Assembly (NCBI GenBank): GCA_947502815.1
Contig: CANNBH010000001.1
Location: 2,018,818 to 2,082,817 of the forward strand
Source: an uncultured Erythrobacter sp.
GTDB taxonomy: Bacteria > Pseudomonadota > Alphaproteobacteria > Sphingomonadales > Sphingomonadaceae
DNA length: 64,000 nucleotides
Direction: 5' to 3'
Below are positions 54,722-63,871 of this stretch, one piece after another. How positions within the stretch are numbered: the first letter of the stretch is position 1; each line of letters begins with the position of its first letter. The notes under the pieces are model-generated. The model was not told the origin of the DNA and made no database searches. It saw only the letters and a program-made list of their open reading frames with translations. The position numbers and the translations under genes are program-made.

Positions 54722-55099
54722 ATGAGCAAATTCGAACTACAAATCCCGGTCGAGCATGCCGTCTTATTCCTATCTGACCCGACGGTAGATGAGGCCATGC
54801 CATCGGACACCGGCGCTGCTGTGGTTACTGCGACTGACGACTGCATTTGTTTTTGGGTGCAGCCTTACGATGAAGGAGGCGCGCAGCTCACCATAAGCGA
54901 TCAACCTTGTAAGGATGGTGAGGGCTACTTTAGCGGGACGATAAACACCCCTAGCAAGATTTTGACTGTCAGCGACAGCCGCAGGTTTCCATATCTCAAT
55001 GTACCTGTGGAGGACGTAAAGACTCCGATCGAAATGTGGGCGTTCGATGCCGAAAATCCTAGATGGACATGGATTAGGCTGCCTATAGCTAGCTTTTAA
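54722..55099 (+). CDS. Unknown 125-residue protein
   Basis: The protein is not recognised. It is acidic, soluble and rich in beta-strand pattern (TATDDCICFWVQPYDEGGAQLTISD, GYFSGTINTP). It has no signal and no membrane span. It stands between yciB and convergent kup with no other gene nearby. The GC content seems slightly lower than its neighbours. The coding nature is supported by an uninterrupted frame, but no strong ribosome site is visible (AAGCAGGC before the ATG). Confidence 0.55.
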   Translation: MSKFELQIPVEHAVLFLSDPTVDEAMPSDTGAAVVTATDDCICFWVQPYDEGGAQLTISDQPCKDGEGYFSGTINTPSKILTVSDSRRFPYLNVPVEDVKTPIEMWAFDAENPRWTWIRLPIASF

Positions 55100-55162
55100 G
55101 TGTCCAACCAACGTCCACAGCAGGGTCGTTAGACACTATCCCATTCACCAAACAACCCTGCG

Positions 55163-57097
55163 CTAAATCTCGACCTGACTGCCCAGCTCCACAACCCGGT
55201 TGGTTGGCAGCTTAAAGAAATCCATCGCGCTTGCTGAATTCATCAGCATCCATGCGAAAATCTTCTCTCGCCAGATCGGCATCGCCGGGTTTTTCGACGG
55301 CAGCAGTGTTTGGCGTGAGAGGAAGAAGCTGGTGTGCATCATATCAAACTCACCGCCGCACCGCTCCATCTCCTTCAGGCCGACAGGAACGTCGGTCTCC
55401 TCCATAAAGCCGTAATGCAGAACCGCGCGATAAAAGCCGTCGCCCATATCCTTAAATTCGCACCGCTTTGATGGGTCGACATACGGCACATCGGCGATGT
55501 CGACGGTTAGAATGACCACGCGCTCATGCAGCACTTTGTTGTGCTTTATATTGTGGAGCAGCGCGGACGGCACGCCGGACGATGCGCTGGCCATAAAGAT
55601 TGCGGTTCCCGGCACGCGCAGGGCCGAATTTTTCGCAGACTTTGCAAAGATCTCCATCGGCAAAGCGTGTTCGCTCATCCGTTCGCGCATCAATTTGCGC
55701 CCGCGCGCCCATGTGGTGAGAAGCAGGAACGCGACAAAACCAACCAAAAGCGGGAACCAGCCCCCGTCAGGAACCTTCGTCAAATTGGCTGCAAAATACG
55801 CCCCGTCCACAATCAGGAACAGGATCACAACGGGCGCCGCGTACCACCACTTCCATTTCCACACACCGACCAAAAGCACCGCCATCAGCAGCGTATCGAT
55901 CGTCACCGCGCCCGTGACGGCAATACCGTAAGCATTGGCGAGGTTGGACGAGTTCTGGAACGTCAGAACGAGGATGATCACCGCGATCATCAACGCCCAA
56001 TTGACCGCCGGGATGTAAATCTGCCCGCCTTCGGTTTCGGACGTGTGGCGGATCTTCAAACGCGGGATATAGCCCATTTGAATCGCTTGGCTGGTGATCG
56101 AGAACGCGCCAGAAATAACCGCTTGGCTGGCGATAAAGGTCGCGATCGTAGCAAGGAAGACGAGCGGCAAACGCCATTCTTCGCTTGCCAAGAAGAAGAA
56201 TGGGTTCTGGATCGCTTCAGCCGCTTGATCGGCGGGCAAGCCAATGACCATTGCCCCCTGACCAAAGTAATTAAGCAGCAAGCACGGCATGACAAAGCCA
56301 AACCACGACAGGCGCATCGGACCGCGTCCAAAATGCCCCATATCCGAATACAGCGCCTCCGAACCCGTAACCGCGAGCACCACGCTGCCCAGCGCAAGAA
56401 AGGCGAACCAACCGTCTAGGATGAAGAAATTGACCGCGTGATAGGGGTTCAATGCCCATAGAATCTCTGGTGTGCCAATAATCTGCCAAAGACCGAGGCC
56501 AGCGATCACCGTGAAATAGACGATCATTACCGGGGCAAAGAGCGCCCCAACCTTTGCGGTTCCCCGTTTTTGCAAAACGAACAGAAACACGAGCAGGGCC
56601 AGCGCGATGGGGATCACATATCGCTGCAATCCTGGGTCGACTACAGTCAGCCCCTCCACCGCCGACAAGACCGATATGGCCGGCGTGATCATGCTATCGC
56701 CGTAAAACAACGCTGTTGCGAAAACGCCAAGGAGGATCGCAACCCAGCCATATTTCGATTTGGAAAGGCTGCGGCTGATCAACGCAACCAAGGCGAGCGA
56801 GCCGCCCTGCCCCTTGTTATCGGCACGCATCAGGATGGTTACGTACTGAATCGCCACTACGAGCGTCATCGACCAGAAAATGAGGCTGATCACGCCCAAA
56901 ACATGGGCTGTGTCCAATTGAACCGTGGAACGGCCGACGAATGTTTCGCGGAAAGCGTAGAGCGGGCTGGTGCCGATATCGCCAAACACGATACCAATGG
57001 CCCCTACTGCCAATGCGCTTTTGGACGCAGAGTGCCCCTTGCCACTGGTTGGTGGTTGGTGAGCTGGGGCCGGATTTGGCGCTGCAGTGTCGCTCAT
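55163..57097 (-). CDS. kup: KUP-family potassium uptake transporter
   Basis: The 644-residue protein has 12 membrane spans and the family opening [24 protein letters not shown], which carries the [10 protein letters not shown] ion-site motif. Further conserved regions are [16 protein letters not shown] and [23 protein letters not shown] cytosolic C-terminal domain follows (about 470-644). It imports K+ with H+. The ATG at 57097 was preferred to a longer reading that adds 18 residues. It converges on the unknown 125-residue gene and follows the ccm operon on the same strand. Confidence 0.95.
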   Translation of the reverse strand: MSDTAAPNPAPAHQPPTSGKGHSASKSALAVGAIGIVFGDIGTSPLYAFRETFVGRSTVQLDTAHVLGVISLIFWSMTLVVAIQYVTILMRADNKGQGGSLALVALISRSLSKSKYGWVAILLGVFATALFYGDSMITPAISVLSAVEGLTVVDPGLQRYVIPIALALLVFLFVLQKRGTAKVGALFAPVMIVYFTVIAGLGLWQIIGTPEILWALNPYHAVNFFILDGWFAFLALGSVVLAVTGSEALYSDMGHFGRGPMRLSWFGFVMPCLLLNYFGQGAMVIGLPADQAAEAIQNPFFFLASEEWRLPLVFLATIATFIASQAVISGAFSITSQAIQMGYIPRLKIRHTSETEGGQIYIPAVNWALMIAVIILVLTFQNSSNLANAYGIAVTGAVTIDTLLMAVLLVGVWKWKWWYAAPVVILFLIVDGAYFAANLTKVPDGGWFPLLVGFVAFLLLTTWARGRKLMRERMSEHALPMEIFAKSAKNSALRVPGTAIFMASASSGVPSALLHNIKHNKVLHERVVILTVDIADVPYVDPSKRCEFKDMGDGFYRAVLHYGFMEETDVPVGLKEMERCGGEFDMMHTSFFLSRQTLLPSKNPAMPIWREKIFAWMLMNSASAMDFFKLPTNRVVELGSQVEI

Positions 57098-57207
57098 TGA
57101 GTGCGAATATCCCGAATGGCTGGGGCAATCACCCTTCCAAGGTCGCGGCACCTAGCACCGAGGGAAAGGCCCTGCAACATTACGATCTGGCCCGTCCTCC
57201 CGTGCGA

Positions 57208-57849
57208 CTATTGCAGCATCGGGGCGTTGGCGATCATCTCATCAAGACGGGCTACGCGCGATTCAAGTTCTTCGCGCCACGGGGCGTCCTGCGGCGACCT
57301 TTCAATCAGGCCAGCCCATGTGTCGCGCGCAGCCCGAATTTGGCCCGTTTGCAAGAATGAGAAGCCCAAGAAGAAATCTGCGCCGGGATTGGCCGGATCA
57401 AGATCGCGCGCCTCCCCATAGGCATAGAAAGCCGCCGGCGTGACATTGCCATCCGCGTGTCCGGTCAAAGCCATTCCGAGCGCAAGCCAACCTTCAAGGT
57501 GATCAGGATTGTCGTTCAATCCCCGGCGCAGCGCAGCGGATGCATCATCAAACCGCCCTTTGCGTGCATAGCCATCAGAAATAACGAGATAATCCGGCTT
57601 CGCGCGCGCCTCATCAAACAGCTGTTGGCGCGCCGTTACCATTTCTTCGCCCGATTGTTGTTCTGTTGCGCGGTCAGGTTCTTTCGGACTGCCCGGCTGC
57701 GCTGGAGATCCCTGCCACGCATATCCAACAAGCCCAAACAGCAATACCGCCCCGAACACCGCGAACCCCTCTTTGGGGAGGCGCAGCAAAAATGCCGCAA
57801 GCGCGAAGCTCACCAACGTGAGTGAGAGAACTGCAAGCCAACCGCCCAT
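57208..57849 (-). CDS. ccmI: CcmI/CycH-like TPR protein of cytochrome c maturation
   Basis: The 213-residue protein has two N-terminal membrane spans (LAVLSLTLVSFALAAFLL, GFAVFGAVLLFGLVGYAW) and a periplasmic TPR part with ARAKPDYLVISDGYARKGRFDDASAALRRGL and DFFLGFSFLQTGQIRAARDTW. This is the CcmI/CycH layout; CcmI chaperones apocytochrome c. It is last in the ccm operon and its ATG shares one base with the ccmH stop (TGATG). Confidence 0.83.
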   Translation of the reverse strand: MGGWLAVLSLTLVSFALAAFLLRLPKEGFAVFGAVLLFGLVGYAWQGSPAQPGSPKEPDRATEQQSGEEMVTARQQLFDEARAKPDYLVISDGYARKGRFDDASAALRRGLNDNPDHLEGWLALGMALTGHADGNVTPAAFYAYGEARDLDPANPGADFFLGFSFLQTGQIRAARDTWAGLIERSPQDAPWREELESRVARLDEMIANAPMLQ

Positions 57850-58301
57850 CAGACTGCCTCGCCCCCTACGTCAATGCCGTCAGAACGGCGTTTCCCAAGC
57901 CGCCGCAGCAGCACCAATCCGACGATTGCGAGCAGCAAGAGCGGGATCGCAAAGAGCGGCCATGTTGTTGCGCTAACTTCCGGCTCATAACTGACGTAAT
58001 CACCATAACGTTGCACAAGCCATGATCGGATCTGATCAGGGCTCTCACCCGCCAGAATGCGCGATCGAACCTGATGCCGCATATCACCGGCCATGGGCGC
58101 GTCGCTGTCGTTGATGCTCTGCGATTGGCATTTCAGGCACCGCAAAGTTTCCATTAGCGCGCTGGCTTCGGCCTCAAGGACTGGGTTTTCCAACTGAACA
58201 TAGGCATAGGGAGCCGGAGGCATGGCTTGCTGTGCAAGCGCTTGTCCAACGCCCAGCGGCCCAGCGATCAATGCCAAGATAGCCAATGCGAACCGCATCA
58301 T
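57849..58301 (-). CDS. ccmH: CcmH/CycL-type thiol reductase of cytochrome c maturation
   Basis: The 150-residue protein has a Sec signal (FALAILALIAGPLGVGQALA), the redox motif LRCLKCQSQSINDSDAPMA with Cys-x-x-Cys at about residue 50, and a C-terminal membrane span (FAIPLLLLAIVGLVLL). It reduces the apocytochrome disulfide. Its ATG overlaps the ccmG stop by 4 nt. Confidence 0.95.
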   Translation of the reverse strand: MMRFALAILALIAGPLGVGQALAQQAMPPAPYAYVQLENPVLEAEASALMETLRCLKCQSQSINDSDAPMAGDMRHQVRSRILAGESPDQIRSWLVQRYGDYVSYEPEVSATTWPLFAIPLLLLAIVGLVLLRRLGKRRSDGIDVGGEAV

Positions 58302-58822
58302 CGCGCCTCCTCCAATTTTTCCAGCAAGAGAGGAACGGTCTCTGCGCGGACATCGCCAATATGCTGATACCGGATATTGCCCTGGGCATCGATGACATAG
58401 GTTTCCGGCACGCCAGAGGCACCAATTTCAAGCATCAATGCCGAAATGTCATCGGCGCCAATACGCGAATAAGGATTGCCATAGCGGCTCAGGAAATCAG
58501 CCACGGCAGCCGGTTGATCGCGCACAGCAATACCGATGATGTCTACGCCTTCATCCTTTAACCGTTCAAGATGCGGGGCTTCTGCAATGCAAGGAAGGCA
58601 CCAGCTCGCCCAGATATTGAGCAAACGCGGCTCTCCTCCGATAAAATCGGACTTTGAGGCCCCAGGCATTCCGTCCAATGCGGGTTGCAACGAAAACTCA
58701 GGCAATGGCTGCTCGATCATCTGCGACGGGATGGTCTGCGCCTTATCTTGCGTAAGCATATAGGCGGCCAGCCCTGCAAAAAACAGAAACAGCGCTAGCG
58801 GAATGGCGAATATAATGCGCAT
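58298..58822 (-). CDS. ccmG: CcmG/DsbE thiol-disulfide oxidoreductase
   Basis: The 174-residue protein has one N-terminal anchor (FAIPLALFLFFAGLAAYML) and a thioredoxin fold with active site WASWCLPCIAEAPHLERL. The C-terminal GVPETYVIDAQGNIRYQHIG is typical of DsbE/CcmG. It passes electrons to CcmH in the periplasm. Its start base is shared with the end of ccmF (1-nt overlap), and its end overlaps ccmH. Confidence 0.95.
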   Translation of the reverse strand: MRIIFAIPLALFLFFAGLAAYMLTQDKAQTIPSQMIEQPLPEFSLQPALDGMPGASKSDFIGGEPRLLNIWASWCLPCIAEAPHLERLKDEGVDIIGIAVRDQPAAVADFLSRYGNPYSRIGADDISALMLEIGASGVPETYVIDAQGNIRYQHIGDVRAETVPLLLEKLEEAR

Positions 58823-60834
58823 TATTCAGCAGGCTCCGACACGGGTCCATCGGCCGCATCGGCGTCACCCAATGCATCCAAATCGTCTCGGCGTTCTTGA
58901 CCCATTGCGCTCGCCCTACGGCGTTTCAAATCCACTTGGACACGGCCTGCGATTGACAAGATACCACCAAACGCAACCAGCAGCCCGCCGTACCAAATAA
59001 ATGTCACAAACGGTTTCCACCAAACCCGCAATTGCCAGCGATTGTTGCCAGCGGCATCCACGCCCGCCTGATCGCCGATCACCACATACAGCTGGCCATC
59101 CCAGCGGGTGATAAGCGCGCTTTCGCTGGTTGGCTGCGGCGGAGACCAAAAATTGCGCGATTGCGGCGCAAGACGGGTTGGTGCTTCGTCGTCGCGCGAG
59201 GCCAAGACGCTTGCCTCGATCGCAGTCCAGTTGGGTCCGGCGACGGGATCCACGCTTTCCAGTTCAATCGTCCAGCCAGAAACCTCTTCCACATCGCCCG
59301 GCGCGACCGCGGCGAGCTTTTCTTCGGTAAAGGCGCTTTCGCTGGCCATCCCGAACAATGCGACCGCGACACCGAAATGGGCGCACACCATTCCCCAAGT
59401 CGCCACTGGGACAAGCCGCAGCCTACGGCCTCTAAGCGGCAGAAACGCCGCAATCGCCAGACCGATGGACAGGGCAAGACCCAGCACAGGAAGGATTCCA
59501 TAATCACCCAATATCGCCACAAGCGCGATGACCGCGATGACCACCGACGCGACCAATGCAAGTTCAAACTGAATGCGCGCAGGCTTGTCTTCCTTCCACC
59601 TCAGCAAGGGTCCGATCGCCATAACCATCAACATCGGTATCGCGAAAATCGCACCTGCGGGATTGAAGTAAGGAGGCCCCACACTGACCCGCACATCAAA
59701 CGCTTCGGTCAAAAGCGGGTAGAGCGTGCCAAGCAAAACAATCGCAAGGATCGCAGAGAGCATTACATTGTTGAAGACCAGCGCCCCTTCACGGCTCGTC
59801 ACGCTGAAACGCTTGCCCTCCGAAATACTGCCCGCACGCAAGGCAAAAATCACCAAGGAACCGCCAATATAGAGGCATAGCAAGGCCAGGATGAAACTTC
59901 CCCGCTCTGGATCGACCGCAAAGGCATGGACACTGGTCAGAACGCCCGAACGCACCAAGAATGTTCCCAGCATCGACATAGAGAAAGCCAGCACGCCCAG
60001 CATGATGGTCCACGTCCGAAGCGCGTCGCGCGCGGCCAAAACGCTGACGGAATGCAGCAACGCAGTCGCGGCCAGCCATGGCATGAGAGAGGCATTTTCA
60101 ACCGGGTCCCAGAACCACCAGCCGCCCCAGCCCAGCTCATAATATGCCCAATATGACCCCGCGGTGATCCCAAACGTCAGGAACACCCAAGCACCTAGCA
60201 CCCAAGGGCGCAGAATTTTGGCGAAGTTAGGGTTCACCTGCCGCGTCATCAACGCACCCATCGCAAGGCTGAACGCGACAGAAAGGCCCACATATCCGAT
60301 GTAAAGTGTAGGCGGATGGATCGCCAGACCAATATCCTGAAGCAGCGGGTTTAGCCCGCCTCCTTCGATTGCGGGAACAGGAAGGCGTTCGAACGGGTTC
60401 GAGCTGAGCAGCAAAAACGCATAGAAACCGAGCGCTACAAAACCTTGCACCGCCAATGTCGCGCTCATTGTCTTTTCAGGAAGCCGCCGCTCCAACCCGG
60501 CGAGCAATCCGCCAGACAGGGCAAGCACACCAACCCACAACAGCATGGACCCTTCGTGATTGCCCCAAGTTCCGGTCAATTTGTAAATGAGCGGCTTTGC
60601 TGAGTGGGAATTGGTTGCGACCAGTTTGATCGACAGATCGGTTACCGCAAAGGCATAAAGCAGCAGGAAAAACGCTAGCACCGCCAAGAAAGCCTGAACC
60701 ACTGCGGCCGGACGGGCATAGATCGCAAATTGCGAATTGCCGCCATCTTTCAGGCCCAATGCTCCTGAAACCATTTGCAACACCGCCAGCGCGGTGGAAA
60801 GCCAGAGGGCAGCTAGTCCAAGTTCAGCAATCAT
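58822..60834 (-). CDS. ccmF: Cytochrome c heme lyase CcmF
   Basis: The 670-residue protein has about 15 membrane spans and the tryptophan-rich heme-binding motif GWGGWWFWDPVENASLMPW near residue 240, followed by VHAFAVDPERG. It attaches heme from CcmE to apocytochrome c. The gene lies 14 nt after ccmE and overlaps ccmG by 1 nt. Confidence 0.97.
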   Translation of the reverse strand: MIAELGLAALWLSTALAVLQMVSGALGLKDGGNSQFAIYARPAAVVQAFLAVLAFFLLLYAFAVTDLSIKLVATNSHSAKPLIYKLTGTWGNHEGSMLLWVGVLALSGGLLAGLERRLPEKTMSATLAVQGFVALGFYAFLLLSSNPFERLPVPAIEGGGLNPLLQDIGLAIHPPTLYIGYVGLSVAFSLAMGALMTRQVNPNFAKILRPWVLGAWVFLTFGITAGSYWAYYELGWGGWWFWDPVENASLMPWLAATALLHSVSVLAARDALRTWTIMLGVLAFSMSMLGTFLVRSGVLTSVHAFAVDPERGSFILALLCLYIGGSLVIFALRAGSISEGKRFSVTSREGALVFNNVMLSAILAIVLLGTLYPLLTEAFDVRVSVGPPYFNPAGAIFAIPMLMVMAIGPLLRWKEDKPARIQFELALVASVVIAVIALVAILGDYGILPVLGLALSIGLAIAAFLPLRGRRLRLVPVATWGMVCAHFGVAVALFGMASESAFTEEKLAAVAPGDVEEVSGWTIELESVDPVAGPNWTAIEASVLASRDDEAPTRLAPQSRNFWSPPQPTSESALITRWDGQLYVVIGDQAGVDAAGNNRWQLRVWWKPFVTFIWYGGLLVAFGGILSIAGRVQVDLKRRRASAMGQERRDDLDALGDADAADGPVSEPAE

Positions 60835-60848
60835 TGTGTTGGTTCGCC

Positions 60849-61310
60849 TTAATCCAGCCCGGCCACGGTTTCGGCGTAGTCCTCGTTGCCGTCGTGCCCC
60901 TCTAACCCTTCGAGTTCGCGGGGCACGTAATTCTCATCGTGTTTTGCCAGCAAGTTTGTCGCTTCAAAAACGCCATCTGCGCCCAGACTGCCATCCGCAA
61001 CAACGCCGGAGCCTTCGACAAAGAGATCAGGCAGGATACCGCTGTAGCGCACCGGCACAGAGCTGGCTTCATTGCCAGTGACGATGAATTTGATGCTGAT
61101 ACCATCCGGCTGCGTGACGATCGATCCCGGTTGAACCATACCGCCAAGACGCACAGCCTGCCCCACGGCGGGCGGTTCTGCAGCCATTTGTTCCGGCAGG
61201 TAGAAATAATTGGCCTGCGAGCGCAGCGCCCACGCCGCAATCAACCCTGCAGCGACAATCGCGATCAGAGCAAGGACCACCAAGGTCATTCGTTGATGCT
61301 TTGCCTTCAT
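60849..61310 (-). CDS. ccmE: Heme chaperone CcmE
   Basis: The 153-residue protein has one N-terminal membrane span (LVVLALIAIVAAGLIAAWAL) and an OB-fold. The heme-binding His is in LLAKHDENYVPRE at about residue 125, the invariant H-D-E-N-Y context. It carries heme from CcmC to CcmF. The ATG lies 7 nt after the ccmD stop. Confidence 0.96.
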   Translation of the reverse strand: MKAKHQRMTLVVLALIAIVAAGLIAAWALRSQANYFYLPEQMAAEPPAVGQAVRLGGMVQPGSIVTQPDGISIKFIVTGNEASSVPVRYSGILPDLFVEGSGVVADGSLGADGVFEATNLLAKHDENYVPRELEGLEGHDGNEDYAETVAGLD

Positions 61311-61317
61311 GGACGCT

Positions 61318-61458
61318 TCACTTCCGTTTCAATTCGTCGCGCCGCTTTTCTGCTTCGCGCATAGACCGATAGCTCCACAGGATAAGCAGAGCGAGCGCAA
61401 TCAGACCAACGGCATAACATCCGATCACAAACGGCCAAGGATCAAGCGATTCGCGCAT
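61318..61458 (-). CDS. ccmD: Heme exporter protein D (46 residues)
   Basis: A short reading frame, missed by length filters, encodes MRESLDPWPFVIGCYAVG, then a single membrane span (LIALALLILW), then the basic tail SYRSMREAEKRRDELKRK. This is the CcmD layout: one span and a charged cytosolic end. Its ATG shares one base with the ccmC stop (TGATG) and it sits between ccmC and ccmE, the usual position. CcmD links CcmC and CcmE. Confidence 0.9.
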   Translation of the reverse strand: MRESLDPWPFVIGCYAVGLIALALLILWSYRSMREAEKRRDELKRK

Positions 61459-62228
61459 CATGCCCTCTCCACTGACGCGCCGGCGGCGGCACTGCCAACT
61501 GCAGGCGCATCATCATCCAAAGCACGGCGGCGCAGGCGTGCCTCCACCTGCGTTTGTGCGATGAGCGCGCGCATCCGCATCAAAACAATGGCACCAAACA
61601 AAAGGGAGAAACCGACAACTGAAACCAAAAGCGGCCACAGAAACACCGCATCAATAGAGCTTTTCCCGGCGGTCAAACTGGGCGGTTGGTGAAGCGAATT
61701 CCACCAAACCACGCTGCGATTGATAATGGGCACGTTGACCGCACCGACCAAACCAAAGATCGCCGCAATCTTATACGATCCGCCCTCACGCTCCGTTGCC
61801 TGCGCCAGCGCGATATAGCCCCCATAAAGGAACAAGAGAACCAGCATGCTGGTTAAACGCCCGTCCCACTCCCACCAGGTGCCCCATGTTGGACGCCCCC
61901 AGATCGATCCGGTTGCAAGGCAGATCGCGCAAAACACCATACCGGGTACAGCAATTGCCCGCGCCGCTATCCCTGACAACGGGTGTTTCCAAATGAGCAA
62001 AGCAGCGCTTGAAATGGCTATTCCAGTCCATCCGCCCATGCCCAACCACGCGGCAGGAACATGTATGAACAGAATGCGCACCGTTTCTCCCATCAATCGA
62101 TCGGGCGGCACCATCCACATACCCCACGCCAAAGCGCCCAGCGTCAGCACCAACCCGGCCCAAAACAGGAGCGGCATCAGCCATTTGGCGAGCGATAAGA
62201 AGCGCTTTGGATTTGCGTAGATATGCAC
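61458..62228 (-). CDS. ccmC: Heme exporter protein CcmC
   Basis: The 256-residue protein has six membrane spans and the tryptophan-rich motif GRPTWGTWWEWDGRLTSML near residue 130. Conserved His residues lie in FIHVPAAWLG (about 57) and SLHQPPS (about 190). It loads heme onto CcmE. It is the first gene of the ccmC-D-E-F-G-H-I operon; ccmA and ccmB are not in the window. The 196 nt upstream, to the leucine dehydrogenase gene, contain no recognised feature. Confidence 0.95.
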   Translation of the reverse strand: MHIYANPKRFLSLAKWLMPLLFWAGLVLTLGALAWGMWMVPPDRLMGETVRILFIHVPAAWLGMGGWTGIAISSAALLIWKHPLSGIAARAIAVPGMVFCAICLATGSIWGRPTWGTWWEWDGRLTSMLVLLFLYGGYIALAQATEREGGSYKIAAIFGLVGAVNVPIINRSVVWWNSLHQPPSLTAGKSSIDAVFLWPLLVSVVGFSLLFGAIVLMRMRALIAQTQVEARLRRRALDDDAPAVGSAAAGASVERA

Positions 62229-62424
62229 GTTTTAATCCCCTGCCCCGTAATACTGTTCTGCGCGACGTGAGCAAGGGCGCAAAAGTCGCAAGACCCGCAT
62301 TGGTTATGTGCAAGCGCTGCATGCAACAGGCTAAACGAACGAGACTAGGCAATCAGGGCGTCAAACCTTAGTGCCAAAAAGCGTGAAAGGCCGATGTGGT
62401 TCCAGTGACTTGGCGAAAATGGCC

Positions 62425-63492
62425 TTATCCGCGCCCAATGAGATCTTGAGCCATACGGTCGGCGACCACATCCGGGGACGCGCCGCTGGTCTCACTGGTT
62501 TGCCAGATCTGATCTAGACGCCCAGGAATCTGCTCGATCAACGCATTGACCGCATCGACGGTGCCGGCTTTTCGATCCCGCCGAGCCAAATACTCAGTCG
62601 CAACCGAAATAATACCGCCAGCGTTGATCACGTAATCTGGAGCGTACAAGATTCCGCGCTGGGACAGCACTTTGCCATGATGCGACCGCGCAAGCTGGTT
62701 GTTCGCACCGCCAGCCACGATTTGGGTGTTTAGCGCTGCAATGCTGACGTCATCAAGGATGGCGCCCAGCGCGTTGGGGCTCAATACATCGCACGCCGTT
62801 GTCAAAATTTCATCTGGGGCAACAATGGCTGCATCCAATTCAGCGGCCAGCGCTTTCACACCATCGGCGTGGATATCCGCAAGCGTCAATCGCGCGCCAT
62901 CTTTCGCCAGCAATCGCGCCACACCGCCGCCCACGCTGCCTGTGCCCTGCACGGCGACATGCACGCCGTTCATGCTGTCTGTGCCCAATTTGTGCCGAAC
63001 GGCGGCCTTAATGCCCAAATAGATGCCGTAAGAGGTGAATGGGCCGGGATCGCCGCCAGCAGCATTCTCGCCAGAAACAGGAAGGCCTGAAACATGCGCT
63101 GTGCGTTTCGCGACTGCAACCATGTCTTCTTCGCTGATGCCCACATCCTCTGCAGTGACATAGCGTCCGCCCAGCTGCTCCACCGCGTCGCCAAATGCTG
63201 CGAGCATTTCGGGCGTTTTGCTGCGCGCATCATCGGCCAGAATCACAGCCTTACCGCCGCCCATAGGCAGGCCAGCCATCGCATTTTTGTAACTCATGCC
63301 CCGTGACAGGCGCAGCGCATCGCGCAATCCGTCTTTGGGGTTGGGATAATGCCAGAACCGCGTGCCGCCCGCGCCGGGTCCGCAATGGGTCGAATGGACC
63401 GCAATAATCGCCATCAAGCCCGATTTTCGATCGCGCACAATGTGCACCATCTCATGATCGTCAAAATCATCTTCGGTCCAGAAAGCCGTCAT
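62425..63492 (-). CDS. Leucine/Glu/Phe/Val-type dehydrogenase
   Basis: The 355-residue protein belongs to the amino-acid dehydrogenase family. It has GPGAGGTRFWHY, the substrate-site Lys in GMSYKNAMAGLPMGGGKAVIL (about residues 65-85), the catalytic Asp context YVTAEDVGIS, and the NAD-binding Rossmann motif VAVQGTGSVGGGVARLLAKDG. It interconverts a branched-chain or aromatic amino acid and its 2-oxo acid with NAD. The nearest match in style is leucine dehydrogenase. It lies between tRNA-His and the ccm operon on the same strand, with no clear functional partner. Confidence 0.9.
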   Translation of the reverse strand: MTAFWTEDDFDDHEMVHIVRDRKSGLMAIIAVHSTHCGPGAGGTRFWHYPNPKDGLRDALRLSRGMSYKNAMAGLPMGGGKAVILADDARSKTPEMLAAFGDAVEQLGGRYVTAEDVGISEEDMVAVAKRTAHVSGLPVSGENAAGGDPGPFTSYGIYLGIKAAVRHKLGTDSMNGVHVAVQGTGSVGGGVARLLAKDGARLTLADIHADGVKALAAELDAAIVAPDEILTTACDVLSPNALGAILDDVSIAALNTQIVAGGANNQLARSHHGKVLSQRGILYAPDYVINAGGIISVATEYLARRDRKAGTVDAVNALIEQIPGRLDQIWQTSETSGASPDVVADRMAQDLIGRG

Positions 63493-63559
63493 TCGCCTGC
63501 CTCATATTCGCGCGCGAAAACCCTGGCCTGGGCATGATGCCTTTGGGAAAGTGGGATAG

Positions 63560-63637
63560 TGGGGCGACCGACGGGACTTGAACCCGCAACCTCCGGCATC
63601 ACAAGCCGGCATTCTAACCAATTGAACTACGGTCGCC
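63560..63637 (-). tRNA. tRNA-His (GTG)
   Basis: Read on minus the gene begins GGCGACCGTAGTTCAATTGG and ends with an encoded CCA. The anticodon loop TTGTGAT has anticodon GTG. Placing T8-A9-G10 correctly gives an encoded extra G at -1 opposite C73, the canonical histidine identity pair. Some alphaproteobacterial tRNA-His genes lack this G, so its presence here is worth recording. All four arms fold. Confidence 0.95.
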
Positions 63638-63871
63638 ACATAACCCGCCCCAGCAGCCTTCCTATCAAAGGCCTAATGCCAAGTCCGCGCAAGAGCGTGC
63701 GTTTAAGCAGCTCTCACCGGCGGTCAAGGCCGCTGTGATCGGGCGCGAGCCAATTGCACAAAGCACCGATCAAGGAAAGCAAAAAACACTATGAAGGGAA
63801 TTCGTGCGCAAGATTATTTCGCCCCCTCTCGGCCTCTTGCTTGAACGCGTATCCCGATTAAGCTTGATCAT

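Noticed and set aside
55526..56419. 297-codon open frame on plus, antisense to kup
   Set aside because: Composition is that of an antisense shadow (high Arg/His), with no domain; kup is certain.
59032..59880. 282-codon open frame on plus, antisense to ccmF
   Set aside because: Shadow of ccmF with repetitive Arg/Lys/Asp content and no family features.
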